A stretch of DNA of 64,000 bases, from assembly GCA_002746305.1 (NCBI GenBank), contig NVWV01000007.1:186001-250000 (forward strand). The letters are read 5' to 3'. Positions 16,460 through 24,763 of the stretch are shown one piece after another. The first letter of the stretch is position 1. Each line of letters begins with the position of its first letter. Position numbers and translations under genes: made by a program. The DNA is from Bacteroidota bacterium. GTDB lineage: Bacteria; Bacteroidota; Bacteroidia; NS11-12g; UBA9320. The notes beneath the pieces were generated by a model. That model saw only the letters and a program-made list of their open reading frames with translations. It had not been told where the DNA came from and ran no database searches.

Positions 16460-17300
16460 AACGCTAAGCAATATCAATGAAAAGGTCATTTTAGAGACCT
16501 TTAATCTCTCCTTTTCTGATTATTTTGTTCCTCTCCAATTAACTGAAGAACAATTTCTGTCAAAACTAAAAGTCGATAAAATAGATCTTAATTTATCCGT
16601 TGGAGTTTTTGAAAACAATAAATTAATTGCGTTTATGCTACACGGGGTTGATAATGTAAATGAGTCTAAAGTTATTTATAATGGAGGGACAGGAGTTCTT
16701 CCAAAAAACAGAGGGCAAAACTTAACCTCCAAAATGTATCAGTTCATACTACCTCTATTAAAGCAACAACACGTCGACTATTTACAACTAGAAGTTATCC
16801 TTCAAAATACTCCAGCTATAACATCTTATAAAAAATCAGGATTTGAAATCACCAGAGAACTATTATGCTACCGGGGAGCTTTAAAGAAACTAGATTCTAA
16901 CCCTTCTATAGAAGTGAAACTACTAACTAATTACAATTGGAAGCTGTTGGAATCCTTTTGGGATATCTCCCCATCTTGGCAAAATTCCAAGAAAGTAACT
17001 GGTGAACAAAAGGATATAAATATATCATTAGGAGCTTATCTTGAAGATAAATTAATAGGCTATGCCATCTACGATCCGATGAATAAACGGCTACAACAAA
17101 TTGCTGTAGACAAAGAATATCGCAGACAAAAAATTGCAACGACACTAGTTAATTTCTTAACCGAGAATAAAGGAAACAAATTATCAGTTATCAACGTTGA
17201 CAAAAGGTCCGAAGCTTCAAATTCATTTTTATCCAAAATCGGGCTTAAAAACTATATAAATCAAGTAGAAATGAAATTTGAGTTAATCGGTTCTAGATAG
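16449..17300 (+). CDS. Tandem-GNAT acetyltransferase
   Basis: The 283-residue protein appears to contain two GNAT units. The first (1-150) has 'SVGVFENNKLIAFMLHGV' and the acetyl-CoA loop 'VLPKNRGQNLTSKMYQF', ending 'AITSYKKSGFEITREL'. The second (155-280) has 'GYAIYDPMNKRLQQIAVDKE' and 'YRRQKIATTLVNFL', then 'SEASNSFLSKIGLKNYI'. Both RxxGxA/N-type loops are recognisable, so a functional enzyme is likely. It is last gene of the ArsR operon; together with the TetR cassette it makes the second regulator + SRPBCC + GNAT set in the window. Substrate unknown. Confidence 0.87.
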   Translation: MKIKTLSNINEKVILETFNLSFSDYFVPLQLTEEQFLSKLKVDKIDLNLSVGVFENNKLIAFMLHGVDNVNESKVIYNGGTGVLPKNRGQNLTSKMYQFILPLLKQQHVDYLQLEVILQNTPAITSYKKSGFEITRELLCYRGALKKLDSNPSIEVKLLTNYNWKLLESFWDISPSWQNSKKVTGEQKDINISLGAYLEDKLIGYAIYDPMNKRLQQIAVDKEYRRQKIATTLVNFLTENKGNKLSVINVDKRSEASNSFLSKIGLKNYINQVEMKFELIGSR

Positions 17301-17392
17301 ATCACGACACTTACATTACCAAGCCATTTCCTGAGACAAGATATGTGACCATCCAGGAAACTAACGTCATAAGCTTACACACTACCTAAGCA

Positions 17393-18394
17393 ATGATCAA
17401 ATTCACTACAACTGCTTTGACCCTCCTATTTTTCACTATATTAAGCACTTCATGTTTCGCACAGTCGGTAACCAACGGAAACTTTTCAAGTTCTGGTTCT
17501 GGTTGGAGTTGCAATCCTGAAACACGTCCAGAAAGTGTCTATGGAGGATCTGGAGGCAATCGGGTTGCAGAAATCGATGCCTCTGCTGGTGGGTGCCAAA
17601 CAATATCAGGCTTTACCGCAGGATTTGTTTACAACCTCTCTTTTTTGTGCTCAAGAAGAACAAATTGTGGTCCCACTTTACAATCTATGAATGTAACCAT
17701 TAGCAGTGGAGCCTTGTCAACATCAGTAAATAGAAATGGGACTTCTTGGAACTTAGCAGCAGAATCTTTTACATTCACCGCTACCAGCACATCTCACACA
17801 TTGACATTTGCAGGGACAAGTGGAGGCACTTGCGGCTTAATAATTGATAATGTTCAGATCAATTTTTCAGCCGTTCCAGTAGAGCTCATTTCTTTTAAAG
17901 GTCTAACACTCAACAGCACCAATACGCTATTCTGGAATACGGCATCAGAACTTAACAATAAAGAATTCATCATCGAAAGAAGCTTAGACGGCCATCTTTG
18001 GAATTCAATAGGAACAGTTACTGGAATGGGGAATACTAACTATAAAGTAGACTATACATTTGTAGATGAATCACCTCTCGAGGGTTTAAACTTTTATAGG
18101 CTAAAGCAAATTGACTACGATGGTTTATTTAACTACTCTTCTATAGTAAAATTGATGTCGGTGACCAAAAGAACTATTACTATCTCACAGACTATGGACC
18201 GTAAGAAACTACGAATTAAGAACGTGGGGCAGGATGACACAATAGACAAAATCAATATTTATGACTTCAACGGAAGAGATGTGACCAGCAAGACTATTAT
18301 TCACAACAGAAATACTATAATTGATATTTCTTACCTATCACCAGGAATGTACATCCTACTTGTTAATCACCAAGCACATAAATTTACTCGATAA
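17393..18394 (+). CDS. Secreted carbohydrate-binding-like protein with T9SS-type C-terminus
   Basis: The 333-residue protein has a signal peptide ending at SCFAQS. An N-terminal jelly-roll-like domain (25-165) rich in G, S, T and C resembles DUF642/CBM-type modules ('VTNGNFSSSGSGWSC', 'CGLIIDNVQINF'). The linker 'VPVELISFKGLTLNSTNTLF' (about 168) and the 'FIIERSLDG..W' segment are shared with the LamG protein at 3594. The last 60 residues ('INIYDFNGRDVTSK', 'LSPGMYILLVNHQ') look like a sorting domain, though the usual YPNP opening is missing. Likely cell-surface; ligand unknown. Confidence 0.8.
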   Translation: MIKFTTTALTLLFFTILSTSCFAQSVTNGNFSSSGSGWSCNPETRPESVYGGSGGNRVAEIDASAGGCQTISGFTAGFVYNLSFLCSRRTNCGPTLQSMNVTISSGALSTSVNRNGTSWNLAAESFTFTATSTSHTLTFAGTSGGTCGLIIDNVQINFSAVPVELISFKGLTLNSTNTLFWNTASELNNKEFIIERSLDGHLWNSIGTVTGMGNTNYKVDYTFVDESPLEGLNFYRLKQIDYDGLFNYSSIVKLMSVTKRTITISQTMDRKKLRIKNVGQDDTIDKINIYDFNGRDVTSKTIIHNRNTIIDISYLSPGMYILLVNHQAHKFTR

Positions 18395-18643
18395 ATCACT
18401 CCACCTACATTTTTATGATTATAGTTGGTTAAGCATTTGAAGACAACAAAGAGGACTCTAGAATCTTGGTTTATGAGCTATATAATTTTCCGCTCCGCTA
18501 AAATACCATAGGATGTAAAACCCATAGAATTGACTACCCTCCTTACAGGTTCAACAATAGCAGAGCAGTTCCAAATTTGGATATTTAAGAACTACATTCG
18601 CTACCCACGACTACTAGCAGGTAGCCTTAACAGTCATTTTACA

Positions 18644-19744
18644 ATGAAAAAATATTTAATAGTTTTAGTTGGAATACTCTTATTCAGTTGCTCATCTGGA
18701 CAAGTCAAAACCGCAACCAATGGACTTGAGGATTCCTCTGTCCAAATCACGCTCGAACAGTCTGAATTGATTTTTGAGCAAGTAAAGTCATTCCCCAATG
18801 GCACAGAACTTTCAATTGCGATAATTGATAAAGGAAAGGTTAAGTTCATTGGGATAAAAAGAACAAATGACACCATCCAGTTAACTGAAAATCATCAAAA
18901 TCTTTTTGAAATAGGTTCTATTAGTAAAGTATTTACGGCTACACTACTAGCGAATTTTGTAATAGCAGAAAAACTGAATTTGGATGATGCATTCCAAGAT
19001 TATGTTGACTTCACCATAAAAGTCAAAGACAAAATATCTTTCAAAGAGCTTGCAAATCACACTTCTGGACTACCCAGATTGCCTTCCAATTTGAATCTCC
19101 TTACTGTTGATCAAAACAATCCCTATAAAGAGTATGACTCCAAAAAGCTTACAGAATATTTAACAGATGAAATTGAACTAAAGCAAGAATCCGGAACAAA
19201 ATATGAATATTCAAACCTGGGGGCAGGAATTCTAGGCTACGAATTGGGAGAAATTTCAAAATCAACTTATGAAAAATTGTTACAAGAAAACATATTTACA
19301 AAATATAAAATGCTTAACTCTACTTCTAAACGAAGTAATGTAGAAAACAAACTTGTTAATGGATTAAACCCTAATGGAGAAATAACGTCCAACTGGGATT
19401 TTGATGCATTGGCTGGTGGTGGAGCAATTCTATCAACTGTTGAAGATCTGTCCAAATTTGCATTGGCCCAATTTGATACTAAAAACAAGGAACTAACTCT
19501 TACCCAACAACCGACTTTCAAAGTAAATGACAACATGAGTATTGGTTTAGCCTGGCACATATTGAATAGGGAAAACGGGAATGAGCTAATTTGGCACAAT
19601 GGCGGAACGGGAGGTTATACTTCCTCAATGGCTTTGGACGTTAAACATAAAAATGGAATAATAATTCTATCCAATGTTTCAGCGTTTAATAAGAAAACTG
19701 GAAATATTGACCAATTGGCTTTTGGGTTAATTAAAACATTATGA
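18644..19744 (+). CDS. Serine hydrolase of the class C beta-lactamase family, lipoprotein
   Basis: I start this gene at the ATG at 18644, which gives a lipoprotein signal (MKKYLIVLVGILLFSCSS). The frame is open 38 codons further upstream, but that extension would bury the signal. The 366-residue product has the three penicillin-recognising motifs: S-x-x-K in 'EIGSISKVFTATLL' (about 92), Y-x-N in 'YEYSNLGAGILGYE' (about 187) and H-x-G in 'IWHNGGTGGY' (about 317). It is therefore an active-site-complete serine hydrolase (esterase, D-peptidase or beta-lactamase). The next gene overlaps by 4 bp. Confidence 0.92.
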   Translation: MKKYLIVLVGILLFSCSSGQVKTATNGLEDSSVQITLEQSELIFEQVKSFPNGTELSIAIIDKGKVKFIGIKRTNDTIQLTENHQNLFEIGSISKVFTATLLANFVIAEKLNLDDAFQDYVDFTIKVKDKISFKELANHTSGLPRLPSNLNLLTVDQNNPYKEYDSKKLTEYLTDEIELKQESGTKYEYSNLGAGILGYELGEISKSTYEKLLQENIFTKYKMLNSTSKRSNVENKLVNGLNPNGEITSNWDFDALAGGGAILSTVEDLSKFALAQFDTKNKELTLTQQPTFKVNDNMSIGLAWHILNRENGNELIWHNGGTGGYTSSMALDVKHKNGIIILSNVSAFNKKTGNIDQLAFGLIKTL

Positions 19745-20418
19745 TAAACAACATAAGTTCCCTATTCGTAATTCTCGGACTAACCATGTTATTCAGTTGT
19801 TCTGAAAGTAAAACGAAGAATTTTGACCATCATAAATCAACAATAATCCAACAAGAAAATCAATTTATTATTTCTGCGATAGATGCAACCTTCCCTTTAA
19901 AATTGGATAAAATAAACTTTTCTGACGAGAGTAAAATTGTACAATTGAATGATAGAATTATCTCGAAAATAGAAAATACAATCAAAGAATATGCTCTTGA
20001 TATAGAGTTTTATGATAGTACCCTAACATATAAAGACACCTATATAAATACCATTCGTTTACACGACAGTTTACAGACCATTTTCCTTGTTCTCCTCAAG
20101 CATCCTTCAAGTGCTATTAATAGCAAAATATTATTCTATGATAACCAAAGAAAAGAGTTTTCAGAAAACACCTTTGATTTCAATTTGCACGCTCTTTATA
20201 AATTAAAGGATAAAAGATTTGAACCGTCAAATCTTAAAACTGGTTTTAAAATAACCCACCCTGAAATCGAGCGTTTAGACTTTAATGAAGACGGAATTAA
20301 GGATTACAAATTTGTGAGATTATGGCACAATGGAACATACAACTCTTTACAAACAACTATTTTGAGTGTGAAACAGAATAGAATTGACACTTTGCATTTT
20401 GCAGAAGATCTACTGTAA
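19741..20418 (+). CDS. Hypothetical lipoprotein
   Basis: A 225-residue protein with a lipoprotein signal (ILGLTMLFSCSES, Cys about 20). The mature part has alternating strands and 'RLDFNEDGIKDYKFVRLW' near residue 185, which has the look of a single EF-hand/FG-GAP-like calcium loop (DxNxDGxxD). Translation is coupled to the upstream serine hydrolase (ATGA overlap), so the two probably work together at the envelope. I do not recognise the family. Confidence 0.75.
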   Translation: MINNISSLFVILGLTMLFSCSESKTKNFDHHKSTIIQQENQFIISAIDATFPLKLDKINFSDESKIVQLNDRIISKIENTIKEYALDIEFYDSTLTYKDTYINTIRLHDSLQTIFLVLLKHPSSAINSKILFYDNQRKEFSENTFDFNLHALYKLKDKRFEPSNLKTGFKITHPEIERLDFNEDGIKDYKFVRLWHNGTYNSLQTTILSVKQNRIDTLHFAEDLL

Positions 20419-20460
20419 TAAAAAACGCTCTAAAACCAAATGAATGAACTTGAATATCAA

Positions 20461-20480
20461 TAAGACTTTTAAAGGTCTTA
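20461..20480. repeat. Near-perfect 20-bp palindrome before the terminator
   Basis: TAAGACTTTTAAAGGTCTTA folds on itself with one G-T pair. It lies 43 bp after the lipoprotein stop and 5 bp before the strong hairpin. Role unknown. Confidence 0.4.
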
Positions 20481-20485
20481 AAAGT

Positions 20486-20528
20486 AAAAGGGGGCAATCT
20501 CAATAATTATTGAGATTGCCCCCTTTTT
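20486..20528. terminator. Bidirectional terminator between convergent genes
   Basis: A 16-bp perfect stem (GGGGGCAATCTCAATA and complement, 20490-20505 and 20508-20523) is flanked by A4 on the left and T5 on the right. It can therefore end both the plus-strand hydrolase/lipoprotein operon and the minus-strand gene ending at 20590. Confidence 0.93.
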
Positions 20529-20589
20529 CAACACTATTTATTTTCTAAAATGAATAGAAAATACCTGTCAAAGCTCTTCCCCACTACTA

Positions 20590-20979
20590 TTAATATATAT
20601 CTAACAGAAATTGCATAGGCAACGAGAGATACCCTATTTCCCTTAATGCAATATTAAAGTTACAAGGAGGAATAGGAGTATTTGCGTTTGCAGTATACAT
20701 TCCTGGACCAGGACCAAAAGGTAATGGACTTGAAACTATTGCATTGCATGCTGCATTAGACGTATTAGTTACAGATACAGTATTAAAAGCTATAGTTATA
20801 TTCGTTGTAATAGCTCCCCCTGCAGCAAGCGTAACCGTTGTGGCAAAACCTCCCGGGTCTACAAAATCAATTTGAACGTTATAGGGAGACGGATTATGAA
20901 TTTCTACGATGCCCTGTCCAAAGACATTGCAAGACAAAATTGTAAAAAAGAGAATTGTAAAGATTTTAAAATTTTTCAT
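20590..20979 (-). CDS. Small secreted hypothetical protein
   Basis: A 129-residue exported protein with a clear signal peptide (FTILFFTILSCNVFGQG). The mature chain is rich in N, P, T, A and G with alternating strands ('IHNPSPYNVQIDFVDPGG', 'TTNITIAFNTVSVTNTSN') and two Cys (about 78 and 106) that could form a disulphide. It resembles a single beta-sandwich of about 110 residues. No sorting domain is present, so it may stay periplasmic or be released. No family recognised. Confidence 0.7.
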   Translation of the reverse strand: MKNFKIFTILFFTILSCNVFGQGIVEIHNPSPYNVQIDFVDPGGFATTVTLAAGGAITTNITIAFNTVSVTNTSNAACNAIVSSPLPFGPGPGMYTANANTPIPPCNFNIALREIGYLSLPMQFLLDIY

Positions 20980-21375
20980 TTTATATTTATTTAAATGTTG
21001 CCTACTCTTTTATTGGATTTTCGGCTTATTCCATAAAAACATACATGATTTAGTGGTTTGAAAGTGGTTCATACAAAGCCTAGCTTCCTATTTGTACAAC
21101 AAAAGGGAAAGGGTGTCTAGGGGTTTGGGGGTTACGAGCTAAGGGCTTTATATGAAGTTGGTGTAAATCAAAGGTGAAGCATTTCCTTTGCTAATACAAT
21201 ACCCAAAAGGGTATAACCTCTCCCTTTTAGGATATTTAAGTCTAACCATAAATCTCTTAAATAGCCGTATGGTCTATTATCTATTGACGATGGGGATTAA
21301 ACCAAGCACCATATTTCAGAAAAAAAACATATGCAACATTATGGGTTTGGAAATCAAATTGCTTACCACACTATC
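20980..21375. other. 396-bp intergenic region
   Basis: Upstream of the small secreted protein gene and downstream of the MmcQ/YjbR gene (both minus strand). A short plus-strand frame at 21188-21436 runs into the MmcQ/YjbR gene and has no coding character. I see no RNA or repeat here. Confidence 0.4.
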
Positions 21376-21735
21376 CTATTCCTTAGTCAGTTCCATCCTT
21401 GCCTTTTTCGAAAGTTTAGATAACACCAAATCATAGGAAAGACTCAACCATTCATAAAGGACTTTATCCGGAATTGTTCCATCCATCACAACGTTACTCC
21501 AGTGCTTTTTACTGAAATACGATGGCTCTTGCATGGCAGTATATTCAGCTCTTAGTTCCTCTATTGTTTCTGGCTTGCACTTTATGCTAAAACTCGAAAA
21601 TGTAGTTATCTCTGTTGCAGTAAACATTCTTCCCATGACCTTAAAAACCAGCACATTGGGTAACTTTGGGAATGGAATTGATTCTGTTACTCCCTTTTTT
21701 GAGAGACAATAATTTCTGTATTCCTCTATATCCAT
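21376..21735 (-). CDS. MmcQ/YjbR-family DNA-binding-fold protein
   Basis: The 119-residue protein fits the MmcQ/YjbR family throughout: 'EEYRNYCLSKKGVTESIPFP' (the LS.pGv.e..PF start), 'VFKVMGRMFTATEI', 'SIKCKPETIEELRAEY', 'PSYFSKKHWSNVVMDG' and 'YEWLSLSYDLVLSKLSKK' (the closing L..SY.LV..kL.kk motif). The family has a double-wing fold and is presumed to bind DNA, but its cell role is unknown. Single gene, own unit. Confidence 0.92.
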   Translation of the reverse strand: MDIEEYRNYCLSKKGVTESIPFPKLPNVLVFKVMGRMFTATEITTFSSFSIKCKPETIEELRAEYTAMQEPSYFSKKHWSNVVMDGTIPDKVLYEWLSLSYDLVLSKLSKKARMELTKE

Positions 21736-21911
21736 AGTTTTATCTTTATTCTTTTTTATCTAAAAACATAGTTTACAAAAATTGCATCTCATTAACTTAA
21801 CTAGTACCACAAATCAAATTTAAAACAAAAAGTACAAACCAATCAAGGCTTGTACTAATTATTGAGACTTCTATTTTTCCTAAATATTTAAAGTGTCTTT
21901 CTCTTTTTGCT

Positions 21912-22286
21912 TCATAAATTCAACTTCTTTCTTTCCGCAAGCATGCTAATTACAAAACCAGTAATCAGCAAACCACTAAAGACTATTGGAGTGAGCAATG
22001 AACCTTCAATTCCTCTACTGACATTTGCGTAATGTGCTCCAACATTTAAGACCAACCATACAATGGTCGCACTTGAAACCATGATTCTTATTTTAGGGTC
22101 TTTAGCTGATGCCATTATAAAACTCATAATAGCGGTGGCAAGCATTGCTGCTCCAAACAGAGCTGCCAAACCAACAAAATCTGGAGCTATCTTCAAATTT
22201 TCCGGAGTTGTGAATTTGTTTGTTGACAATACAGCTCCCATTACACTAAGCACTCCAAAAACATACAACATAATTTTATATAACAT
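21912..22286 (-). CDS. Small four-helix membrane protein
   Basis: A 124-residue protein with four hydrophobic segments (about 2-20, 38-60, 68-88, 95-115) and a basic C-terminus (AERKKLNL). It follows the SRPBCC gene by 16 bp and is likely cotranscribed. Gly- and Ala-rich helices resemble small DUF4345/DoxX-like membrane proteins, but I cannot assign a family. Function unknown. Confidence 0.7.
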   Translation of the reverse strand: MLYKIMLYVFGVLSVMGAVLSTNKFTTPENLKIAPDFVGLAALFGAAMLATAIMSFIMASAKDPKIRIMVSSATIVWLVLNVGAHYANVSRGIEGSLLTPIVFSGLLITGFVISMLAERKKLNL

Positions 22287-22302
22287 ATCAATAAATTTTA
22301 AC

Positions 22303-22902
22303 CTATTTGTTCTTCTTTTCCAATTGTGCTAACTGCTCTTTTTTAGTTTCAGAAATCTCTCCAGTTTCTGCATATGCTTTTAACTCTGTCATTATTTCCT
22401 TCAGAGCTTTTTTGAAATTCTTTTCCATTGTCCTACCAAATAGAGACCCCATAAACCTCTTAAGATGCATTGTAGCATCTGTAGTAGCAACACATTGATT
22501 AGGACCAACTACTTTTATATTCCATTGATTCCTATTGTAAACAACAAAGCCTGGCATTCCTTTGGTTGCAGTGTACGAAATCTCTTTTTTCTCATCACTA
22601 TAAGTTAAAATTTCTTCTGTAATTTCATCAAACCCTGGAAAATCTACTTCGCAAGTTCTGGCATTGCAGGTTGCACCTTTTACCTTTGCACTACCAAGTC
22701 CTTCTGAATGATTTATACCTTTAAGCCAACCTCCAACATTCTGAAATCCTGGACCAATAATCTGCCAAACTGAATCCGCAGATACATTGATAACCTCACT
22801 TGTGGTAACCAACCTTATTTCCTTGTACTTTCTTTGTTTTTGTCCCATAACTGATAAATTAAATGTGATTGTAATTAATGCTAACGCAACTATCTTTTTC
22901 AT
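22303..22902 (-). CDS. Exported SRPBCC (polyketide-cyclase-like) protein
   Basis: The 199-residue protein has a signal peptide (ALALITITFNLSVMGQ) and then a START-like fold: 'TTSEVINVSADSVWQIIGPG', 'VGGWLKGINHSEGLG', 'ITEEILTYSDEKKEISYTA' and 'CVATTDATMHLK', with a lysine-rich C-terminal helix. This matches the plant Bet v1/polyketide-cyclase-2 pattern of ligand-binding proteins, here exported to the periplasm, which is less common. It is followed by the membrane protein at 21912 and preceded (74 bp) by an AraC regulator that may control it. Ligand unknown. Confidence 0.82.
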   Translation of the reverse strand: MKKIVALALITITFNLSVMGQKQRKYKEIRLVTTSEVINVSADSVWQIIGPGFQNVGGWLKGINHSEGLGSAKVKGATCNARTCEVDFPGFDEITEEILTYSDEKKEISYTATKGMPGFVVYNRNQWNIKVVGPNQCVATTDATMHLKRFMGSLFGRTMEKNFKKALKEIMTELKAYAETGEISETKKEQLAQLEKKNK

Positions 22903-22976
22903 ACTTATTATTTAATAAATTTTGATAGTACAAAGTTGGGAAATGACGAAAGGAAAGACCTTCTGCTTTAGTTCAA

Positions 22977-23810
22977 CTATTTTCTACTTTGGTTCAATCT
23001 ATAGTTGGTCGGGGAATCTTTAAATCTAACTCGAAAGGAGGCTGAAAATGTTGTTACATCCTGAAAACCAACATCAAAGGCTATGTCAGAAATAGAATTC
23101 GAAGTTGATGATAGTAGCTGTTCTGCATATTCCAAACGCTTATTTTTTATATAGTGGGCTGGGGTATCATCATATACTTTTTTAAACTCTCGTTTAAGAG
23201 ATGAAAGACTTTTATTACAGATAAAAGCAAGTTCTTCAATACTCATATTATTAAAGATGTTATTTTGAATTATTGTCGTAAACTGGAGTTTATCAGGGGA
23301 AAAGAGTTCTGATAGAAATTTATGAATGCTACCGCCTTGTTCTGATTTTAAAAGAATCAGAATCAATTCTTTTAATTTTAACAAAGCCAGTTCATCATCC
23401 ATTAATTCTGGATTGTCAAAATAGATGAATAAGTTATTTATGAACTTGTCAAGAAGTTCATTAGCTATCACCTTTTTGGGCATTGTTATGTCTTCTTCGG
23501 TTACACTAAGAAAAGAAGGGACTTCATGCTTGTACATTTCATGAAGAACGTCCGGATAGAAGTAAATAGTAACACTCTCAAAACTTCCTTGTAGGTTGGC
23601 AATGTAATTCCCACACTTTTTTATTAACGCCTCATTTGCACCAACTTTAAACCCACCATAAGAGGCAAAAGCTTCATATGTACCATCAATCATATAAACA
23701 AAACAAGCAAGTTCTTCCATTTTCGCACATGCTCGCAATGGTGTTTTGAATTCCGCATGGTAAAACATAGGTTTCCCCTTGTATGTAATTCTATTATCAT
23801 TGAGTATCAT
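22977..23810 (-). CDS. AraC-family transcriptional regulator
   Basis: In this 277-residue protein the C-terminal 95 residues hold both helix-turn-helix motifs: 'SIEELAFICNKSLSSLKREF' and 'SISDIAFDVGFQDVTTFSAS', closing with 'FRVRFKDSPTNYR' (the AraC signature). The N-terminal 170 residues are a sensing domain of the ExsA/cupin-like type ('MFYHAEFKTPLRACAKMEEL'), ligand unknown. The neighbouring exported SRPBCC and membrane-protein genes lie directly downstream in the same direction and are plausible targets. Family firm. Confidence 0.92.
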   Translation of the reverse strand: MILNDNRITYKGKPMFYHAEFKTPLRACAKMEELACFVYMIDGTYEAFASYGGFKVGANEALIKKCGNYIANLQGSFESVTIYFYPDVLHEMYKHEVPSFLSVTEEDITMPKKVIANELLDKFINNLFIYFDNPELMDDELALLKLKELILILLKSEQGGSIHKFLSELFSPDKLQFTTIIQNNIFNNMSIEELAFICNKSLSSLKREFKKVYDDTPAHYIKNKRLEYAEQLLSSTSNSISDIAFDVGFQDVTTFSASFRVRFKDSPTNYRLNQSRK

Positions 23811-23872
23811 ATAACAAAATTAAAAAATACGAGGCTTAGACACTTTCTGAAAAAGGTCAAACAGTGAATAAT

Positions 23873-24520
23873 TTAGTTCATAATAAACATTTCCATGTTC
23901 AATTCAGAATACTCGTGAAATACATAATCTGCATTTTTTAGATTCTTGTTTTTGCCTGAATTTGTAAATGCAAATACTGTCATTCCGGCCTTTTTAGCGG
24001 ATAGAATTCCAGAATTAGAATCTTCAATGGCAATACATTCTGTTACATTTTCATCTAGTTTCCTCGAGACTGTTAAATAAACATCTGGTTCCGGTTTACC
24101 TTTCTTTTCAAATTCCGATGATGCAATTGCATCGAACATTGACATTATTCCCAGTCTAGATAAAACTCGAGGTATTATTTTGTAAGGTGAATTGGTAGCC
24201 AAGCCCACTTTTAGGCCACTTGATTTAAGTTCTTCAATAAACTCTTTAATCCCAACTATACCACATTGCTCATTCTCTATAAGTTCTATGACGCGTGAAA
24301 TTACCATTTGTTCAACATCCTCAAAGGTCTTACCCTGCCAAGGATGCTTTGAAAACCAAAATTCAGTTACCTCAGTTGTCGTCATCCTCATAGTCAGATT
24401 ACACGACTCTTCATCCATTTTTACCCCCAATGAAGAAAAGACCTCTTTTTCCGCTCTTTGCCATAAATCTTCTGAATTCACGATTACACCATCCATGTCA
24501 AATATTACAGCTTTCTTCAT
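23873..24520 (-). CDS. HAD-superfamily sugar-phosphate phosphatase (YniC/HxpB-like)
   Basis: A 215-residue haloacid-dehalogenase hydrolase with cap type C1: motif I 'IFDMDGVIVNSEDLWQRAE' (nucleophile Asp about 8), motif II 'GLATNSP' (about 106), the motif III Lys in 'KKGKPEPDVYL' (about 140) and motif IV 'IAIEDSNSGILSAKKAGM' (about 165). 'EDLWQRAEKEVFSSLGV' and 'WFSKHPWQGKTF' closely follow the pattern of E. coli YniC (hexitol phosphatase / 2-deoxyglucose-6-phosphatase). The substrate is thus probably a hexitol- or hexose-phosphate. Monocistronic. Confidence 0.88.
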   Translation of the reverse strand: MKKAVIFDMDGVIVNSEDLWQRAEKEVFSSLGVKMDEESCNLTMRMTTTEVTEFWFSKHPWQGKTFEDVEQMVISRVIELIENEQCGIVGIKEFIEELKSSGLKVGLATNSPYKIIPRVLSRLGIMSMFDAIASSEFEKKGKPEPDVYLTVSRKLDENVTECIAIEDSNSGILSAKKAGMTVFAFTNSGKNKNLKNADYVFHEYSELNMEMFIMN

Positions 24521-24763
24521 TTTCTACGTTTCCGTATTATTTCTTAATATTGATTAGTGACTACAAAGGCCATCATCAAAATATCAAACATATGACTGTG
24601 TCCTCCTAGACTCCAAATAATTCCATCTAATTCTCCAAAAGTAGTTTTATCCTCTTAAGCCCAAAAAGACGGAAAAAAATTATCAATCTCGATACTCCTT
24701 CCTATGACATTTAAACTCTAGTACAACTACTTATTCAGGCTTTGAATGACGCCACTCCCTACA

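Noticed and set aside
18600..18625. GCTACC/GGTAGC inverted repeat in the leader of the beta-lactamase-like gene
   Set aside because: Only 6-bp arms with a 14-nt loop; likely chance.
21188..21436. Plus-strand open frame of 82 codons
   Set aside because: It runs into the MmcQ/YjbR gene on the other strand, has no protein-like pattern or promoter, and its composition looks non-coding.
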